From Branchinecta lynchi (lineage: Eukaryota; Arthropoda; Branchiopoda; Anostraca; Branchinectidae): a stretch of 64,000 nucleotides of DNA. A program made the position numbers and the translations under genes. The notes below the pieces were generated by a model. That model did not search any database. It was not told where the DNA came from and worked only from the letters and a program-made list of their open reading frames with translations. Positions 24,101-39,100 of the stretch are shown here, piece after piece. The first letter of the stretch is position 1. Each line of letters starts with the position of its first letter. The stretch spans positions 7,936,001-8,000,000 of the forward strand of contig JAKZAP010000018.1 in NCBI GenBank assembly GCA_023053575.1, written 5' to 3'.

Positions 24101-27100
24101 CCAGTAGTTCAGGCCCCTGCGCCGAGTCCGACGCCACAACTAGGCCTGGCAGGTGAGTTAAAATTATGCTTCACGTCCGAAACTGTGCCTATAGAACTTG
24201 CGGCTGTACTGCCACATTGCCCATATATATCCCGTATTCTCATATCTATATTAGCCGCTTTTTATGCACATTTTTTTTGAAAACGCTATGAAAGCCGTGC
24301 AAAGTTTGTTTTTAAGTCCTGTTATGCTCTTGAGACAGCACTTCCAGTTGGAACTATTCTGTCTAACATTTCGTGTGTGCTCCGCGCTTTTAAAAACAAG
24401 GAGAAATCTGCACGGTCCTGGACGTGAGGGAATTAACTTTTTTATTTATTTATTTATTTATCACCCGTGATTTCAAAAAGAACAAGACCAAAGGTTTCGA
24501 TGGGATCCCAAAAGTTCAAATTTGTCCAGACAATTGGGTCATGTCTTCGCCAGATCCAGCCTTCGCCAGACTCCTTGAACACTTTTACTATTAAAATTTC
24601 GAAACAGATTAAGGCCAAATAGCTAATCATATGAGAACACCAAGTTCAGATATGGATTCAGCATGTATGTTTACCCTTTTAAGTCATATCTATTTTGGCA
24701 AAGCAGATCGAAATTTTCTGCGCTTACTTCTGCCAATTTTCCGGTTTTGGCGGAATTCCGGAACTACTTGTCTGAAAATAAAGCTCAAGAACAAATTCAG
24801 CACGTTTCCTTGCCTCTAAACCGATCCTCCAGTCAACTTCATATTAAACTTTTACTTTTCACAAATTTTGTGGTGTTCGCCGGATTCCGGGTGAACTATT
24901 TAATTTTAAAATAAATTTCATATTCGGATTCAGCATGTCTCCTTGCCCTAATTCGACTATTTCATTAGCTTTTAAAAATATTTTTTGTCCCCTTTAATTT
25001 CGAACCCCTCCCCCACCCCTAAATATAGAGCTACGTAGCCCATCTTCGAACTTGACCTGTACTTTGACCTGAAGAGTCCTCATGCCAAGTTTGATCAAAC
25101 TATCTCAACTCCTTCGAGAGTTATCGTGCTAACAGACGGACGGACGGACGGAGTTATTATATTTGTGTTATGTAGTCTATGTAATACAAATAAATGAATG
25201 AATGAATGACGGACAACTTTTGCGATGTCATAGGTATCCCTCCACTTACGTTTTGGGATCCCAAAAAGTACGGAGTACAAAAACGAAAAGAAAAATTAAA
25301 TAAAAGGAAAACATAACACTTTCATAGGAAAAGAAAAATCGACAGTTACAAACTGAGACTCTCCGACTAAAAATTGAACACGATTACATCCGTATACACT
25401 TAGACTCCGAGAATTTTGCTCCACGGGTGGGACTGGATTTTTTAGTTGTACTTGCTAATCAGGTGAGAAATAGGTAGCCAGGGTCTCTTATGTTATATAC
25501 TTTCATCATTTTGATATTCCTTGTCCTAGGGGTTGCTGGTTTCGTGTTGGCTTGCCCCTAGACGGTGAATCAGAATTTTGTCGTAAGAATAAATAATATA
25601 ATAATCCTCTATATTGATACAATACTTGTCGACTCTGGCATGGCCTCGCGCAGAAATACTGTTTTTTTCTCGCAAAAAGTTTAGAACCATTGGGCACCGT
25701 CGTTAAATGTTCTGCACTTTAGAGCGAAAGCAGAGTGTTAGCTTCAGTTACCTAGTTGGCAACGTAACTATAGCATTTGTGGAAAGTATGAAATTCACTG
25801 TGCATTTAGTGGTCACCCCCAGGACAACCTGGACGCCCAGGGTCTCGGGTGACTGGTTTATCTGAAGATGTATTGTTTAGTTCCTACGTTTTTTTGTTAC
25901 AAGTTGTTTAATGTTATTTTGTGTAAATAAAGAATAACCTAACCTAACCTAACCTACTAAGCTTCTATCTATCTTGGATCGTTCATCGTCATCGTCTTGT
26001 TTTTTCTCGCAAAAAATTTAAGACCAAGTGGCACCGTGGTTGAGCTCTTTAGAGCAAAAGCAGAGTGTTTGCTTCAGTTACCTAGTTGGCAACGTAACTA
26101 TAGCCTTTGTACAACGTATGAAATTCACGTCAAATACTAAGCTTCTATCTCTCTTGGATCGTTCGTCGTCAAATCGACAGACTCTCTACGATGGCTTGGC
26201 GTAACATTAAAATCTTCATTGTCAAAATTTTGCTCTTCGGTTGTTGAAGAATTTTGTAAGTCTATGCGTACCGTCTATGGGCCCATCGTCCCCAACCTGG
26301 GGCGCTATAACCATAAAGATTTGGGAAAATTTGTACAGCATCTTCTGTTCTCCTTCTATACTATTTCGTCCTGATGTCACTGATGTTCTACGAAAGAAGG
26401 AGATAAAAAAGATGAGATCCTGTTATTTTAAATATGCAAAACTCCTTCTCCACTGGTCGAAATTATGTCCTAAACATACAGTGACGGAGAAGTTCAAAAT
26501 TCAAGATGCAAGTGTTAACCCTTTTGGATGTTTTCTCGTCTGTTTAAAAAATCATGGGCAACTGGGCCCAGCCAGCGCACGACGTTATCCAGTGCTCCGT
26601 GTCCGAAGATTTTTACAGAAAAATTACTTACTAAGCAGACCTGGAAACCTAGTACTAGTTAGGCTATATGGAATGTGAATATGGAAATCTACAGTATTGG
26701 TCATTCTAGTTATTGTTTTTTTTTCTGTCTTTCCATTTTATTCTTTTTCTTGTACTTGCACTTCTTCTTACGAGTGCCAAGAGCTTTCGCATTTGAGAGC
26801 AACATTTGCTCTGGGTGGGTTGGTATCGCTTCCCCGTATCCTGAAATCTACGAACCACAAATGTATCGTAGATGTTTGTAAATATGTGACTAAAGGATTT
26901 AGTGTCAGGAATGAAAGTTTAGCTTAGTTTACGTATCATAGTATTTCTAGAGGTGTAATAGTTTATTTGTGAAGTGTAACGTGCATTAAATCTTGTATGG
27001 ATTTTTGGCTCCATACACAAGCGTTATTATTATGGTCTTTTGAGCCTTGGTTGATAATTAAGTTTACTTACTCACATACATATTAGATGTAGTTGAACAG

Positions 27101-30100
27101 AGGTGTATGAGTATGCACGAAATAAAATGCATCGCACTTCCTCTCATGAAATTACCGATATCATAAAAATCTTTTTCTCTTTCAGGTTTTGCACAGCAAA
27201 TAGTTGCCAACGCGCAGGCCGTTCCCTCGAATCAAGCTCAGCAGTCAGGCCAAGCCAACTCTCAGCAAAATGGAACTTTTTTCAGTGACGAGCAGAAACT
27301 ATCTCTTAAGCTGTGGAACTATTGCACAATGCTACTCAGAGCTATGTACACGGTATGTTGGTTTCTGTTTCTTTTTACACATACCACCTCACACTACACT
27401 ATAAGACGTTTCGTAACACAAGGATGCGCTATTTAGACAGATTTGACAGTGCAAAACGGATACAATCCGCCCTTCTTGGCAAGGGTCTTCTTCAGGCTCA
27501 AAGTCGCTCAAGTTGAAAAAAAGGAACTTGTGCAGGAAAAAAACAAGAACTTTCAAATTTGATTCGCAGTCGGCTTGGCCTGAAGGAATATTTGTTATAC
27601 AGATAATAGATGTTAATTTTGGATAATAAAGGTTAACTTCAGACATCGAGGTTGATATCGGAAAATAACAACGAGTTGAAAATAACCTGTCCGAGCTGAA
27701 GGCGAGGTAGGTTATGAAAAATATCAGCCAAGCGCAGCGAGGTTGATATTTTTAAATGGCCGTCCAGGTTGTTATACCGATATGAACCGAGATGGAGGTA
27801 TGTTAACTATTATAACTTTTTCGAACCTAATCATGACATTATACGTCACATAAATAAAAGAACTGGACAATATAGCCGATATACACATTAACCATCTGGC
27901 AGTTCAGGGCAGTAGCATAGTCTGCGGTACAGACGATAAAACTGCCCGGACCGACAATCCTCGTTATGGTGAACAGCCTGCAGGAGTGGGTTTCGAGTCC
28001 GATCAAGACGCGTTACAAAATTATACAGCGCTTTCCGCCTCATAATATTAAACGACTCTATTTCATTATCTAAAAACATCTGGCTAGCAGAGTAACGTCG
28101 ATTATACGAAAACAACTGTCGAACTCTCAGCTTACTCAATGTCGATTACAGTTAATTATCAAACAGTGGAAGACAGTACAACTGCGTGCAATATGTTTAA
28201 TAAAAGAATCTTCACTGGGTGACTACAACATTTAAAATTACGGATCAAATAGGTTGCACGCATGCAAAGGCCACGATATTGACTTGACATGGCCGAATCA
28301 TCGTGCAGATCATCATCTGAAACATATCCTAGATACTTGACTTTTGTGAACTTAAGTTTGCCGCTTTGTCGTGTTCTTTGATGATGCTTTAAAGGTTTTC
28401 TAAGACAATATCTACGCCAAGAGAGGGTGCAGTGAACAGTTCTTAGGTGAACTGTGTAATCAGAAGTCCTTGGCCTATTTCTCGCATTATTAGTATTATT
28501 AGTATTTATTTGAATCCTTCAAAACTGAAGAGTAGTGTATAAAAAGGAGCAATAATATGTCAGTCAACCTCACACACACTTACATTCTTATAAAGAGCTG
28601 ACTGTTAAAGATAAATTAGCCTACTAAATTTACAACGAAATACAATTGAAAAAAAAAGTAAAAAAATAAACAAACTAGTCAGGGCAAATTATATGATTAT
28701 TATTATTTCTTTCTATTACTCTTACTATTCATTAGTTCATAATAGTGACAATATTTAATTTTCCCTAGGAGGGGCTTCTTGACCAGTACGAAGTCCTGAA
28801 TGCCATCACAGAGATCTTTGACAAGTGTCGCTCAAACGACGACTACTCCATGCGACTCATTATGCCTATGGTATTGGATTACGTTCCCGACTTTTCAAAA
28901 TGTGAACTTTTGAGTCGAAAGCTAGCCCATATTGCTGTTCGGAGGTTCAATCAGCTGATAGACGATATGGAAAGCAAGGCAGCGTCTCAGGTTGAAGTCA
29001 AGACAGAGCAGGGGAAAGAGTAAGTACCACACTGTAAAAAAAAAATCTTGCAGTATCTGCTACTGGGATTAATCTTGTCTCTAAAAAGATAATCTTATCT
29101 CTAATTCGGATTAATCTTACCTAATTAGAGATAAGATAATCTCAGTAGCAAATACTTTAGTCCTTACTCGTAGAAACTTTTTACAGTGCAAAAGGGGAGG
29201 ACTGAAAATTCCTGATTTTCGGATACCCGCAGGTTGGAGTAGCCTATGCCAATCGCCGGATACCTATGTAGGTATGTAGTATGTAGTATTTTAGATGGAA
29301 ATGCTGGGTCTAAAGCTGTGGGTCGTGTTGGGTGGGGCTGGTATTCTCTTCCATGATCATATGAAGTTTTATTTAAGACTAACACTGTATAGTGCACATC
29401 CCAATCCGGGTATGAAACAAATGGAGTAAAACCACAAACTGAATGGCAACACACTAAGATAAGAACGGGCTTATACAGCTTCTAGAATATAACTTCATGC
29501 CCGTTGTAAATCCAAGTTCTGGCAACTCATTGCTTACGTCTTTTGTTGCGTTCGCGAACTTAACGACCGTTAAAAAATTGTTAACAGTTGTTAACTTTTT
29601 GCGTTCCACGTTACTGGTTTCGAAATTTAAGCTCCGCCCACCTATAATTTCCGTTCCAGAGCTTAACGATTGTTAACTATTTTGTAACGAAGGTCGGTGA
29701 GCATCGTTATAAAATAGTTAACAATTGTAGAACTGGGAGAAGTTAACGATCGTTAAAGCTGCAGTTAGCTCCGCCCCGACGTAAAGTTAACGATCGTTAA
29801 CAGTTGTTAAGTTCGGGGAACGCAACCTTTATACAGTATATAATTATTGTAGTTCACAGTTTGTTTCCGTCAATGGCGTAACTAGTTGATTTAGACAGAA
29901 ATATGCCACGGGAAAACGCATTTAAGGGTTTGCTATCCGTTTCAGTCGCACTTTCGTTCTCCACTTCTCTTTCTCTTCCTACCTTCCCCTCCGTTCTTCT
30001 ATTCCCCTTATTTTGTTCATGTTTACAGAGTGGCGCAAAAGTCGATTTATGATGATCCCTCAACACTTTTCCAAGCTTTGTCTGAGGAGTGCAAAACCTG

Positions 30101-33100
30101 TGCACACCACCGAATTGTTTGTCTTGGACTGTCAGCCGTTATCCAGGTAAATATACAGCAAATGTGTTTTTCTTTCAATGTTCCTAATTTTGACCGGCTT
30201 CTTTTTAGCATTTTTTTTTCCTTTTTTGAATTTTGAAATTTAGAGTTTTTAACTTGTTGCAATCATTTGAGAATATTCCAGTTGCTTGATCATGTAACCC
30301 TAGGTTCACACAGAGCAAATCGCGGCGATGAACGAGATTTTTCAATCGCATCAACAGAAGATTTTATTGCCTGGATGTTCACACTGAATTTTTGTCGGCA
30401 ACAGAATTTAACACGAAATGTTGCTGTTGCTTGCATAAAATCGTACTGTCGCCCGATTAAAGTTGAATTTTCCCAACGTTGAAAATCGCCTGACAAAGCA
30501 ACAGAAATCACCGATTTTGGCGACGAAAATCTCGGCGATGGCCGATATCGCCTCAGTGTGAACGTCTGTGTGAACCTACGGTAAAGCATGATTGTTGAAT
30601 CTTTAGCTCATTTTTGCTGATACTTTATTGGCGGGTTTTCGGCTCTTCTATGGTACTGCATAGACTATTTACGGATTTAACTATTTTTGCCTCACCAGTG
30701 CAGACTACCAAAACCTGGTCTGGGGGAAGTTCTGGTGAGAAATTACATGGTGAAAATGGCACTTGCAAGTCTGGGTAAGAGGATGAAAGTAGGAGTTTGC
30801 CAATTTGTGGGTTTGTTGTGAATTTGTGATCATTTGTAAGCAAAACCCTTGAGATAAGAACGATCATCGACCCTTGGAAATCACGATAATTTATCGTCTG
30901 GTAAAAAGTATTTTATTGTTGCACTTGGCTGTGATGATGCGCACTTTAAGGGTGCTAGAAATTCATCTGTAATCAAAACCCTTGAGGCAAAAATGATCCT
31001 GGGCCTATTAGGATCATGAATATATATAGTTTGGTCAAAAGTATTTTTTACTTTTTGGTTAAGTTGCGCACAGGGCATTTTTAAGCAAAACACTTGAGGA
31101 AAAAATGATCATAACATAATAAATAAAATACATAAAAATGATCATGGGCTCATGGGGATCATAAAAATGTAGATTTTGCTTAAAAGTATTTTTTGTACTT
31201 TGCGGTTAAGATGAGTACTTTAAAGGATGGTCGGATCTGGGAAGTGACAGTTTCGAAGACAATCTTGTCAAGTCTCTAATGTTGAAGCCAAATTTCATCG
31301 TCCTAGAACATCCGGAAGTACCTTAAATCGTGATCACCGAATCCTACCCCCCCCCCCCCCCCCCTCCAACACCCTCCAGAGTGCTCGAATCCGGTCCGGT
31401 TCTGTCACTGATGTACCTAGGGCTTATATTTGTTCTTCCCACCAAGTGTCATCCCAATCGCTACACTCAAAGCATGTCGTGTCCGGCCCCCCCCCCCCCC
31501 ACCTCGACTCCCCTACATAGATTTAATTCTGTCTGCGCTTGAAATGGGACATCTGAGACATGAGTTCTTTCCGAATATCAAGTTTCATTAGATCCGATCA
31601 CACGTTCAAAACTTGGACATACCTCAAGATTCCGGATTCCCATTTCCCCCACGATGGTCAAATCGGAGAAACGTTTGTTATTAAGTTAAAATTGTCGAGT
31701 CCGAAAGTTTGGTCGTTCTAGCACACCTGTAAGCATCTTAACTCGGGATCACCGGAATTTTGGAACCCTCCCTTCCACCCCCCCCCCCCCCACAGTGCCC
31801 GGATTCGGTCTGGTCTTGTCAACTATGTATAGTTTCATTCCCATCCGCACACTATGAATGTCACACGATTTCCGGTTGCCCCTCTCCAACTCCCCCGAAA
31901 GTCACCGGATACATTCCGGACTTGGAATGTGACATCTGAGACACGAGGTCTTTCCAAATATCAAGTTTCATTAAGATCCGATTCCCCGTTCAAAAGTTAC
32001 GCATACGTCAATATTCCGAACTCCCCCTCCCTCCATTCCCCCCATGAGGTCGGATCGGGGAAGTGACTATTGCCAAGTAATCTTGGTGGGGTGCCTAATA
32101 GTGCCTGTCAAGTTTCATCGTCCTAGCGCTTCTCAAAGTACCATAGAAACACCAACAAACTAGTAAGTAAAAACCAGAACCTATAAGAGTGCGAAAAATG
32201 TGTCTACTCTTTCGGACATTTGGTCATTTGCATTTACCTGCCAACAATGGTTGTTCTGTCAGACTCCAAATCATCCCTTCAGCTGATTAGCAAAGTGAAC
32301 CAAGTCGTTACAGATGCAGATCTCAAAGACATCAGAATACTGCTAAGGAGGCTCACAGACCTGAATACGGAAGTGAGGTTTCAGCATATCCCAAGCCACA
32401 AGGGTATTACAGGCAATGTCGTTGCAGATGAACTAGCCAACAAAGCAGCAGAAGTGAACCGACCGCCGTCAACCAGCCACCTTAGCAAGGCCATGATGAG
32501 GGATACCCTAAGATCGAGAGTCCCATCACAAAAGAGAAAGGCAACGACCTCACCATTCAGAGACAGACAGAACACTGTACTGTACTACAGACTTAAGACA
32601 GAGTCAATCCTCCTCAACAAAACGCTGTTTGAGTGGAAACTCAGCTCATCCCCACAATGCAGAAACTGCGGTGCGGAGGAAGAAACCCTGCAACACATCC
32701 TGTTCATGTGCAGAAGTACCAGCCCGATGACGTCGCAACTCAGGGTCATATGCAACGAGCTCAAAATCCCCAGCTCCATCAGCACAATCACCACAACGAT
32801 GTTCCCGAAGAAGACCGAGTACCAAATCTACAAAGCCCTAATCAACGTCATCCGGGAGAAGAAAATTACCTCTAGAGGCGATTACAGTGGTAATCGGCCC
32901 TACCCAAAAGAAAGGCCGAAAGGGACCGACGACAACGTTGGACCCAGTGGCTCTACATTTTTGGATTGGATTGGTACAGAAGAAACGGAGCAAAATATAA
33001 AAATGAAAAATAGTTTCCTGCTTTGATATGATTTTAAGTGTATCATTATCGAGCTCTTATTAAAACTAAAAGTAATAGTATATATTTTAAAACATGGTGA

Positions 33101-36100
33101 ACAAAAAACTCGTTGAGGAAACAGCAGATGGAGTGAGTAAAAACCAGACACTGCAGGAGTGCGAAAAACACGTCTACTGTTTTGGACCTTTGAATTAACC
33201 TGCCAACAATGGGGTGCAGAAGAAACGGAGCAAAGTATTAAATTGAATATTAGTTTCTGGTTTTGATCATGATTTACTTGTATAATTACCGAGCTCATTA
33301 GTCTCATTGAAACTAAAAATAAATAAAAATATATATTAAAATAAGCATTAACCGTCTTCACAGGGGCACGCGTTCTACCTTGCAAATTGCGATTCCACAT
33401 GTAAGTTTATAAGTGGAGTTTTGGCTACAGTAATTTTTATGGCACTTGAGCTTACTCAAGTGCCATATAGCGATTCTAATTTCTGTCCGTCAGTCGGTCT
33501 GTCGGTCCCGGTTTTGCTAGTTCGGGCACTTCCAGATAAGCTAGGACGATGAAACTTGGCAGGCATATCAGGAACTGGACCAGATTAAATTAGAAATTGT
33601 CGATTCCCCGATCCGACCATCTGGAGGGGAGTGGAGGGAGGGGGAATCCGGAAAAAATAGGAAAAATGAGATATTTTTAGCTTACGAACGGGTGATCGGA
33701 TCTTAATGAAACTTGATATGTGGAGGGACTTCGTGTCTCAGACCCTCCATTTTAAATCCAGACCGGATCCGGTGACATTGGGGGGAGTTGGAGGGGGAAA
33801 CCGGAAATCTTGGAAAACACTTAGAGTGGAGGGATCCGGATGAAACTCGGTGGAAAGTACAAGCAAAAGTCCTAGATACGTGACTGATATAACCGGAATG
33901 GATCCGCTCACTTTGGGAGAGTTGGGGGGGGGGGGGGGAAGTCCGAATGTGTAGTGATCCGGCGAGTTCCATGCTTCCTGATGTGCTGGGATGATGGAAA
34001 TTGACAGGCATGTCTGGGACCCGACCAGATTAAATAGGAACTCGTCAATTCCCCGATTCGACCATCTGGGGGGGGGGGGGGAGTGGAGGGAGGTGAAGCC
34101 AAAATTTGAGGTATTTTTATCTTGCGAACGGGTGATCGGATCTTGATGAAAGTTGATATTTAGGATGACCTCGTGTCTCAGACATCTCACTTTAAATCCG
34201 GACCGGATCCGATGACACTGGGGGGAGTTGGAGGAGGGAGCCGGAAATTTTGAGAAACGCTTAGAGTGGAGGGATCGGGATGAAACTTGGTGGGAAAAAC
34301 AAGCACAAGTCCTAGACACGTCATTGACATAACCGGACCGGGTCAGGGCACTGTGGGGGAGTTGGGGTGGGGGTCCGGATTTCTAGCGATCCCGCGAGTT
34401 CGGCATACTTCCTAGACCCGACGATCGTGGGGGGAGTGGGTGGATGGGGAGTCCGGAATCTAGTGGCGTGCATAACTTTTGAACGGGTGATCGGATTTGA
34501 ATGAAACTTGTCTGGTAAGCTATCACCTCGGACGTTCAGCGTCACGTCCGGGTCGGGTCCGATACCTGTGGGGATGGGGGGTGGAAAACTCAAGAAACTC
34601 TAAAAGCAGAGGGATTGGGACGAAACTTAATGGATGGAACGAGCATTAGGCCTAGATGAAATTGACGGAGCCAGATGGTTTCGGGGCTCTGTGGGGGGAG
34701 TTGGAGGGTGTTTCTTGGAATTCCGGTAGTCGTGAGTTAGAATAGTTCCAGATGTAAAACGACAACGAAACTTTGCAGGCATATTAGCGACCCGAATTAT
34801 CTTGACTTAAGAACCTGACACAACATACCCCTGGAAACTTCCGTTCCTAGATCCGAGCATTTTTTGGGGAGCAAGAGAAGAGAAATATGGAAATTGACTT
34901 CTATAAATTACAAACGAGTGGTCTGATTCGAGTGAAACTTCATGGGTGATACGAATCGATGTCGTCGACATGTAAAACATGCGTTCGAACCATATGCGAC
35001 CACGATTAGGGGGATTGGGGGTGGGGGGACTTTTGACATGCACAAAAACCAAACGGATGGACCGAATGAGATGCAAATTCGACAGTGCCGAGTTTATGCG
35101 GCCTAGATTTGTTATTTGGCGTCCGGGCCGGATTCGGCCAAGGTAGGGGGAAGGGGTACTGGAAACTTGCAGATAGGCTATGCTCCAATTTCAGTAAAAC
35201 TTGATGGACAGGAACAGGGAATTCAGAGATTCGGCCCGAACCGGCTCCGACAACGTTGGTGGGAGGGGGGGGGGGGGGTACCGGAACTTTCCAAAAATGC
35301 TCAGATTCGAGTGAAACTTGATAGATGGTATAAAAGAAAATGCTTTAGGTGGTCGTTTTTATGGCACTTGCCCTTCGGCCAAGTGCCATATAGCGATCGC
35401 AATTTCTGTCCGTCTGTCGGTCTGTCCAGGTTTTGCTAGTTCGGGCACTTCCACATAAGCTAGAACGATAAAACTTGGCAGGCGTATCAGGGACCCCAAA
35501 TGATTAAGTTGGAAATAGTCACTTCCCCGATCCGAGCACCGTGGGGGGAGTGGAGGGAGGGGGAATCCGGAATCTTGAGGTATTTTTAACTTTTGAACGG
35601 GTGATCGGATCTCGATGAAACTTGATATTTGGAACGACCTCATGCCTCAGACGACCCACTTAACATCCGGACCGGATCCGGTGACTTTTGGGGGGAGCTG
35701 GAGGGGGCAACCGGAAATCTTGGGAAACGCTATGAGTGGAGGGATCGAGATGAAACTTGGTGGGAAGACACCTAGCAAACACTAGATACATCATTGACAT
35801 AACCGAGCCGATTCGGGCACTGTGGGGGGAGTGGAGGGAGGGGGAATCCGGAATCTTGAGGTATTTATAACTTTTGAACGGGTGATCGGATCTCGTTGGA
35901 ACTTGATATTTGGAAAGACCTCATGCCTCAGACGACCTACTTAAAATCCGGACCGGATCCGGTGACTTTTGGGGGGAGCTGGAGGGGGCAACCGGAAATC
36001 TTGGGAAACGCTATGAGTGGAGGGATCGAGATGAAACTTGGTGGGAAGACACGTAGCAAACACTAGATACATCATTGACATAACCGAGCCGATTCGGGTA

Positions 36101-39100
36101 CTGTGGGGGGGGGGGGGTGGAGGGAGGGGGAATCCGGAATCTTGAGGTATTTATAACTTTTGAACGGGTGATCGGATCTCGATGGAACTTGATATTTGGA
36201 AAGACCTCATACCTCAGACGACCCACTTATAATCTGGACCGGATCCGGTGACTTTGGGGGGGAGCTGGAGGAGGCAACCGGAAATCTTGGGAAATGCTAT
36301 GAGTGGAGGGGTCGAGATGAAACTTGGTGGGAAGACACCTAGCAAACACTAGATACATCATTGACATGACCGAACCGATTCGGGCACTGTCGGGGGAGTG
36401 GAGGGAGGGGGAATCCGGAATCTTGAGGTATTTATAACTTTTGAACGGGTGACCGGATCTCGATGAAACTTGATATTTGGAACGACCTCATGCCTCAGAC
36501 GACCCACTTAAAATTCGGACCGGATCCGGTGACTTTTGGGGGGGAGCTGGAGGGGGCAACCGGAAATCTTGGGAACCGCTATGAGTGGAGGGATCGAGAT
36601 GAAACTTGGTGGGAAGACACCTAGCAAACACTAGATACATCATTGACATAACCGAGCCGATTCGGGCACTGTGGGGGGAGTGGAGGGAGGGGGAATCCGG
36701 AATCTTGAGGTATTTATAACTTTTGAACGGGTGATCGGATCTCGTTGGAACTTGATATTTGGAAAGACCTCATGCCTCAGACGACCTACTTAAAATCCGG
36801 ACCAGATCCGGTGACTTTTGGGGGGAGCTGGAGGGGGCAACCGGAAATCTTGGGAAACGCTATGAGTGGAGGGATCGAGATGAAACTTGGTGGGAAGACA
36901 CCTAGCAAACACTAGATACATCATTGACATAACCGAGCCGATTCGGGCACTGTGGGGGGAGTGGAGGGAGGGGGAATCCGGAATCTTGAGGTATTTATAA
37001 CTTTTGAACGGGTGACCGGATCTCGATGAAACTTGATATTTGGAAAGACCTCATGCCTCAGACGACCCACTTAAAATCCGGACCGGATCCGGTGACTTTT
37101 GGGCGGAGCTGGAGGGGAGAACCGGAAATCTTGGAAAACGCTAAGAGTGGATGGATCGAGATGAAACTTGGTGGGAAGACACCTAGCAAACACTAGATAT
37201 ATCATTGACATAACCGAGCCGTGCTTACTCGTAACAAGTGCCATATGAGCTCGTAGCTCTTGTTTTTTATTCCAAACCAGACTCTGCCACGGTAGGTGGA
37301 GATCGAGTGAGTACCGGAAATCGTGTAGCACGTCTAGGGATCAAACAAATGGATTTATTGGGATGAAAGTTTGAACAGTCATGTGCATTTGCTACAGACA
37401 ATCGAGACGATGCCGGAACTGCTCAGAAATGAGTGAAACTAAATATCCAGATCCAGATAACCGGTTTTACGCATCCGTCGCATGAGACGCGAAAACTCTT
37501 TCGGAGCATAACCAACACGGAAAATAGTGAAATATGGCAAACGCAAAGATTAGTGAGGTGTCGTCTTGTACAGCCTACTCGTACAAGTGCCATATGAGCT
37601 CGTAGCTCTTGTTGTCCTTAGAAGGGCCAATGAAGATGCATTAATACTAAATCGCTTAATAGAAGGTATAAGGTTCGGCTCTCTACGGCTACTCCCAATT
37701 TCTTCGAGTTCTAAAGAGACAAATGTCTTTTCTGTTGCAGCATACTGTTATTCTGTGACGCGGTTCAAAGCGTTTATACGCCAAAATTTCTTTATACGTC
37801 CCACAACATAACAAAAACGAACGCGTTGATTTTGACTTTTACCTATTGATTCGTGTGTGAAGTCGTCATCTGCTCTTAAGGACATAAATTGTTTCGCCAC
37901 AACCATTTTCTCACTATTCAAATAGGCTGCTGATTTTTTTTACCTTTTTTTATTTTTTGCTTTGTGTTGTTGATATTTTTACTTTGTTTGCTGTGGTATT
38001 CTGGTGCAGTCAACCTTCCTCGCTTTTCTAGACTATAACCCTTGACTGCTCTACTGCCATGGTGTGGAACAATCCCGGTGAAGGAAAGCCGCCACTTTAT
38101 CTCATTGGGTCGCCGCTAGATGACCTAATGTTCGCACCCTCGGAATTGCCCATGGCGCCCAGCCCCGAAAACAGCCAAATCAGGTAAGTTTTGTTGGCAC
38201 TTTAACTCCTTTCCCATACATGTCCAGTATACTTATTATTAATTTCCGTGACATGGGGATGTGAACTGGTTAGATGAATTTGCCTTCGGGCGTAATGAGT
38301 GTTCCTGTGGCCGGCTTCTACCAGACTATTGTAGTGGTTTGCGAATTCTGTTCACAAGCCCCTCGGTAGCTCAAATGGCTTGAGTGCCTGCCTTGTAAGC
38401 AGAGGGTCCTGGGTTCAAATCCCGACTGAGGAGCATTCTTCGTGGCATTTTTGTCTTTCAGTTCACTAGTTATACAAATCTTAGACCCTCATTTGCTCTT
38501 CTCCACTTAAAAAACTCTAAAAACATTTACACAAGGATTTGCATTTTCAGTATATATTATGAGCATGTTCCACCCTACTTATGAAAAACCATTTTCTCGC
38601 CGGACAACTATAGTTCGCCCGGAGTCCGGCCAAACTGGAAAATTTGTTAAAATGGAAACTTTTATTTGAAGTTGATTAAATGACAGATTTATGGCTAAGA
38701 AAAGTCAATCATTCTTTACCCGGAAATATAATTCGTCGGGAATCCGGTTGAAACCGGAAATTTGTATAAGTTAAAGTTTTATTTGAAGTTGATTAGATGT
38801 TCTTTATAGGGATAAGGTGATACGCTGAATTCGCTTCTGAATTGTTTTTTTTTGCTGGACAAGTAGTTCGCTCGGAATTCTGCCGAAACCGGAAATTTGG
38901 CAGAAGTAAAGCAAGAAGTTTCGGTCAGTGTATCGTCAAAATAGATATGGCCTATAGAGGTACATCTGAACTTGGTTTTCTCGGATGATTAGGTGGCGAA
39001 GACTGCATCTGGCGAAGATAAGACCTAATGATCTGGATCAAATATTAGATTTTTGGGATCCCATCGAAACCTTAGGTCTTGTTAGCTTAGCATTACTCAT

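Noticed and set aside
25934..25957. Telomere end
   Set aside because: Only four AACCT units inside an intron, directly after a retroelement polyadenylation signal.
33738..34319. Long proline-rich open frames on the minus strand
   Set aside because: They are the complement of G-rich satellite units of family H; repeats such as PPPPP come from the C homopolymers, and the frame changes between units.
37566..37811. Open frame after the family H right end
   Set aside because: Its first codons are the family H terminus; the rest carries no motif and no splice evidence.
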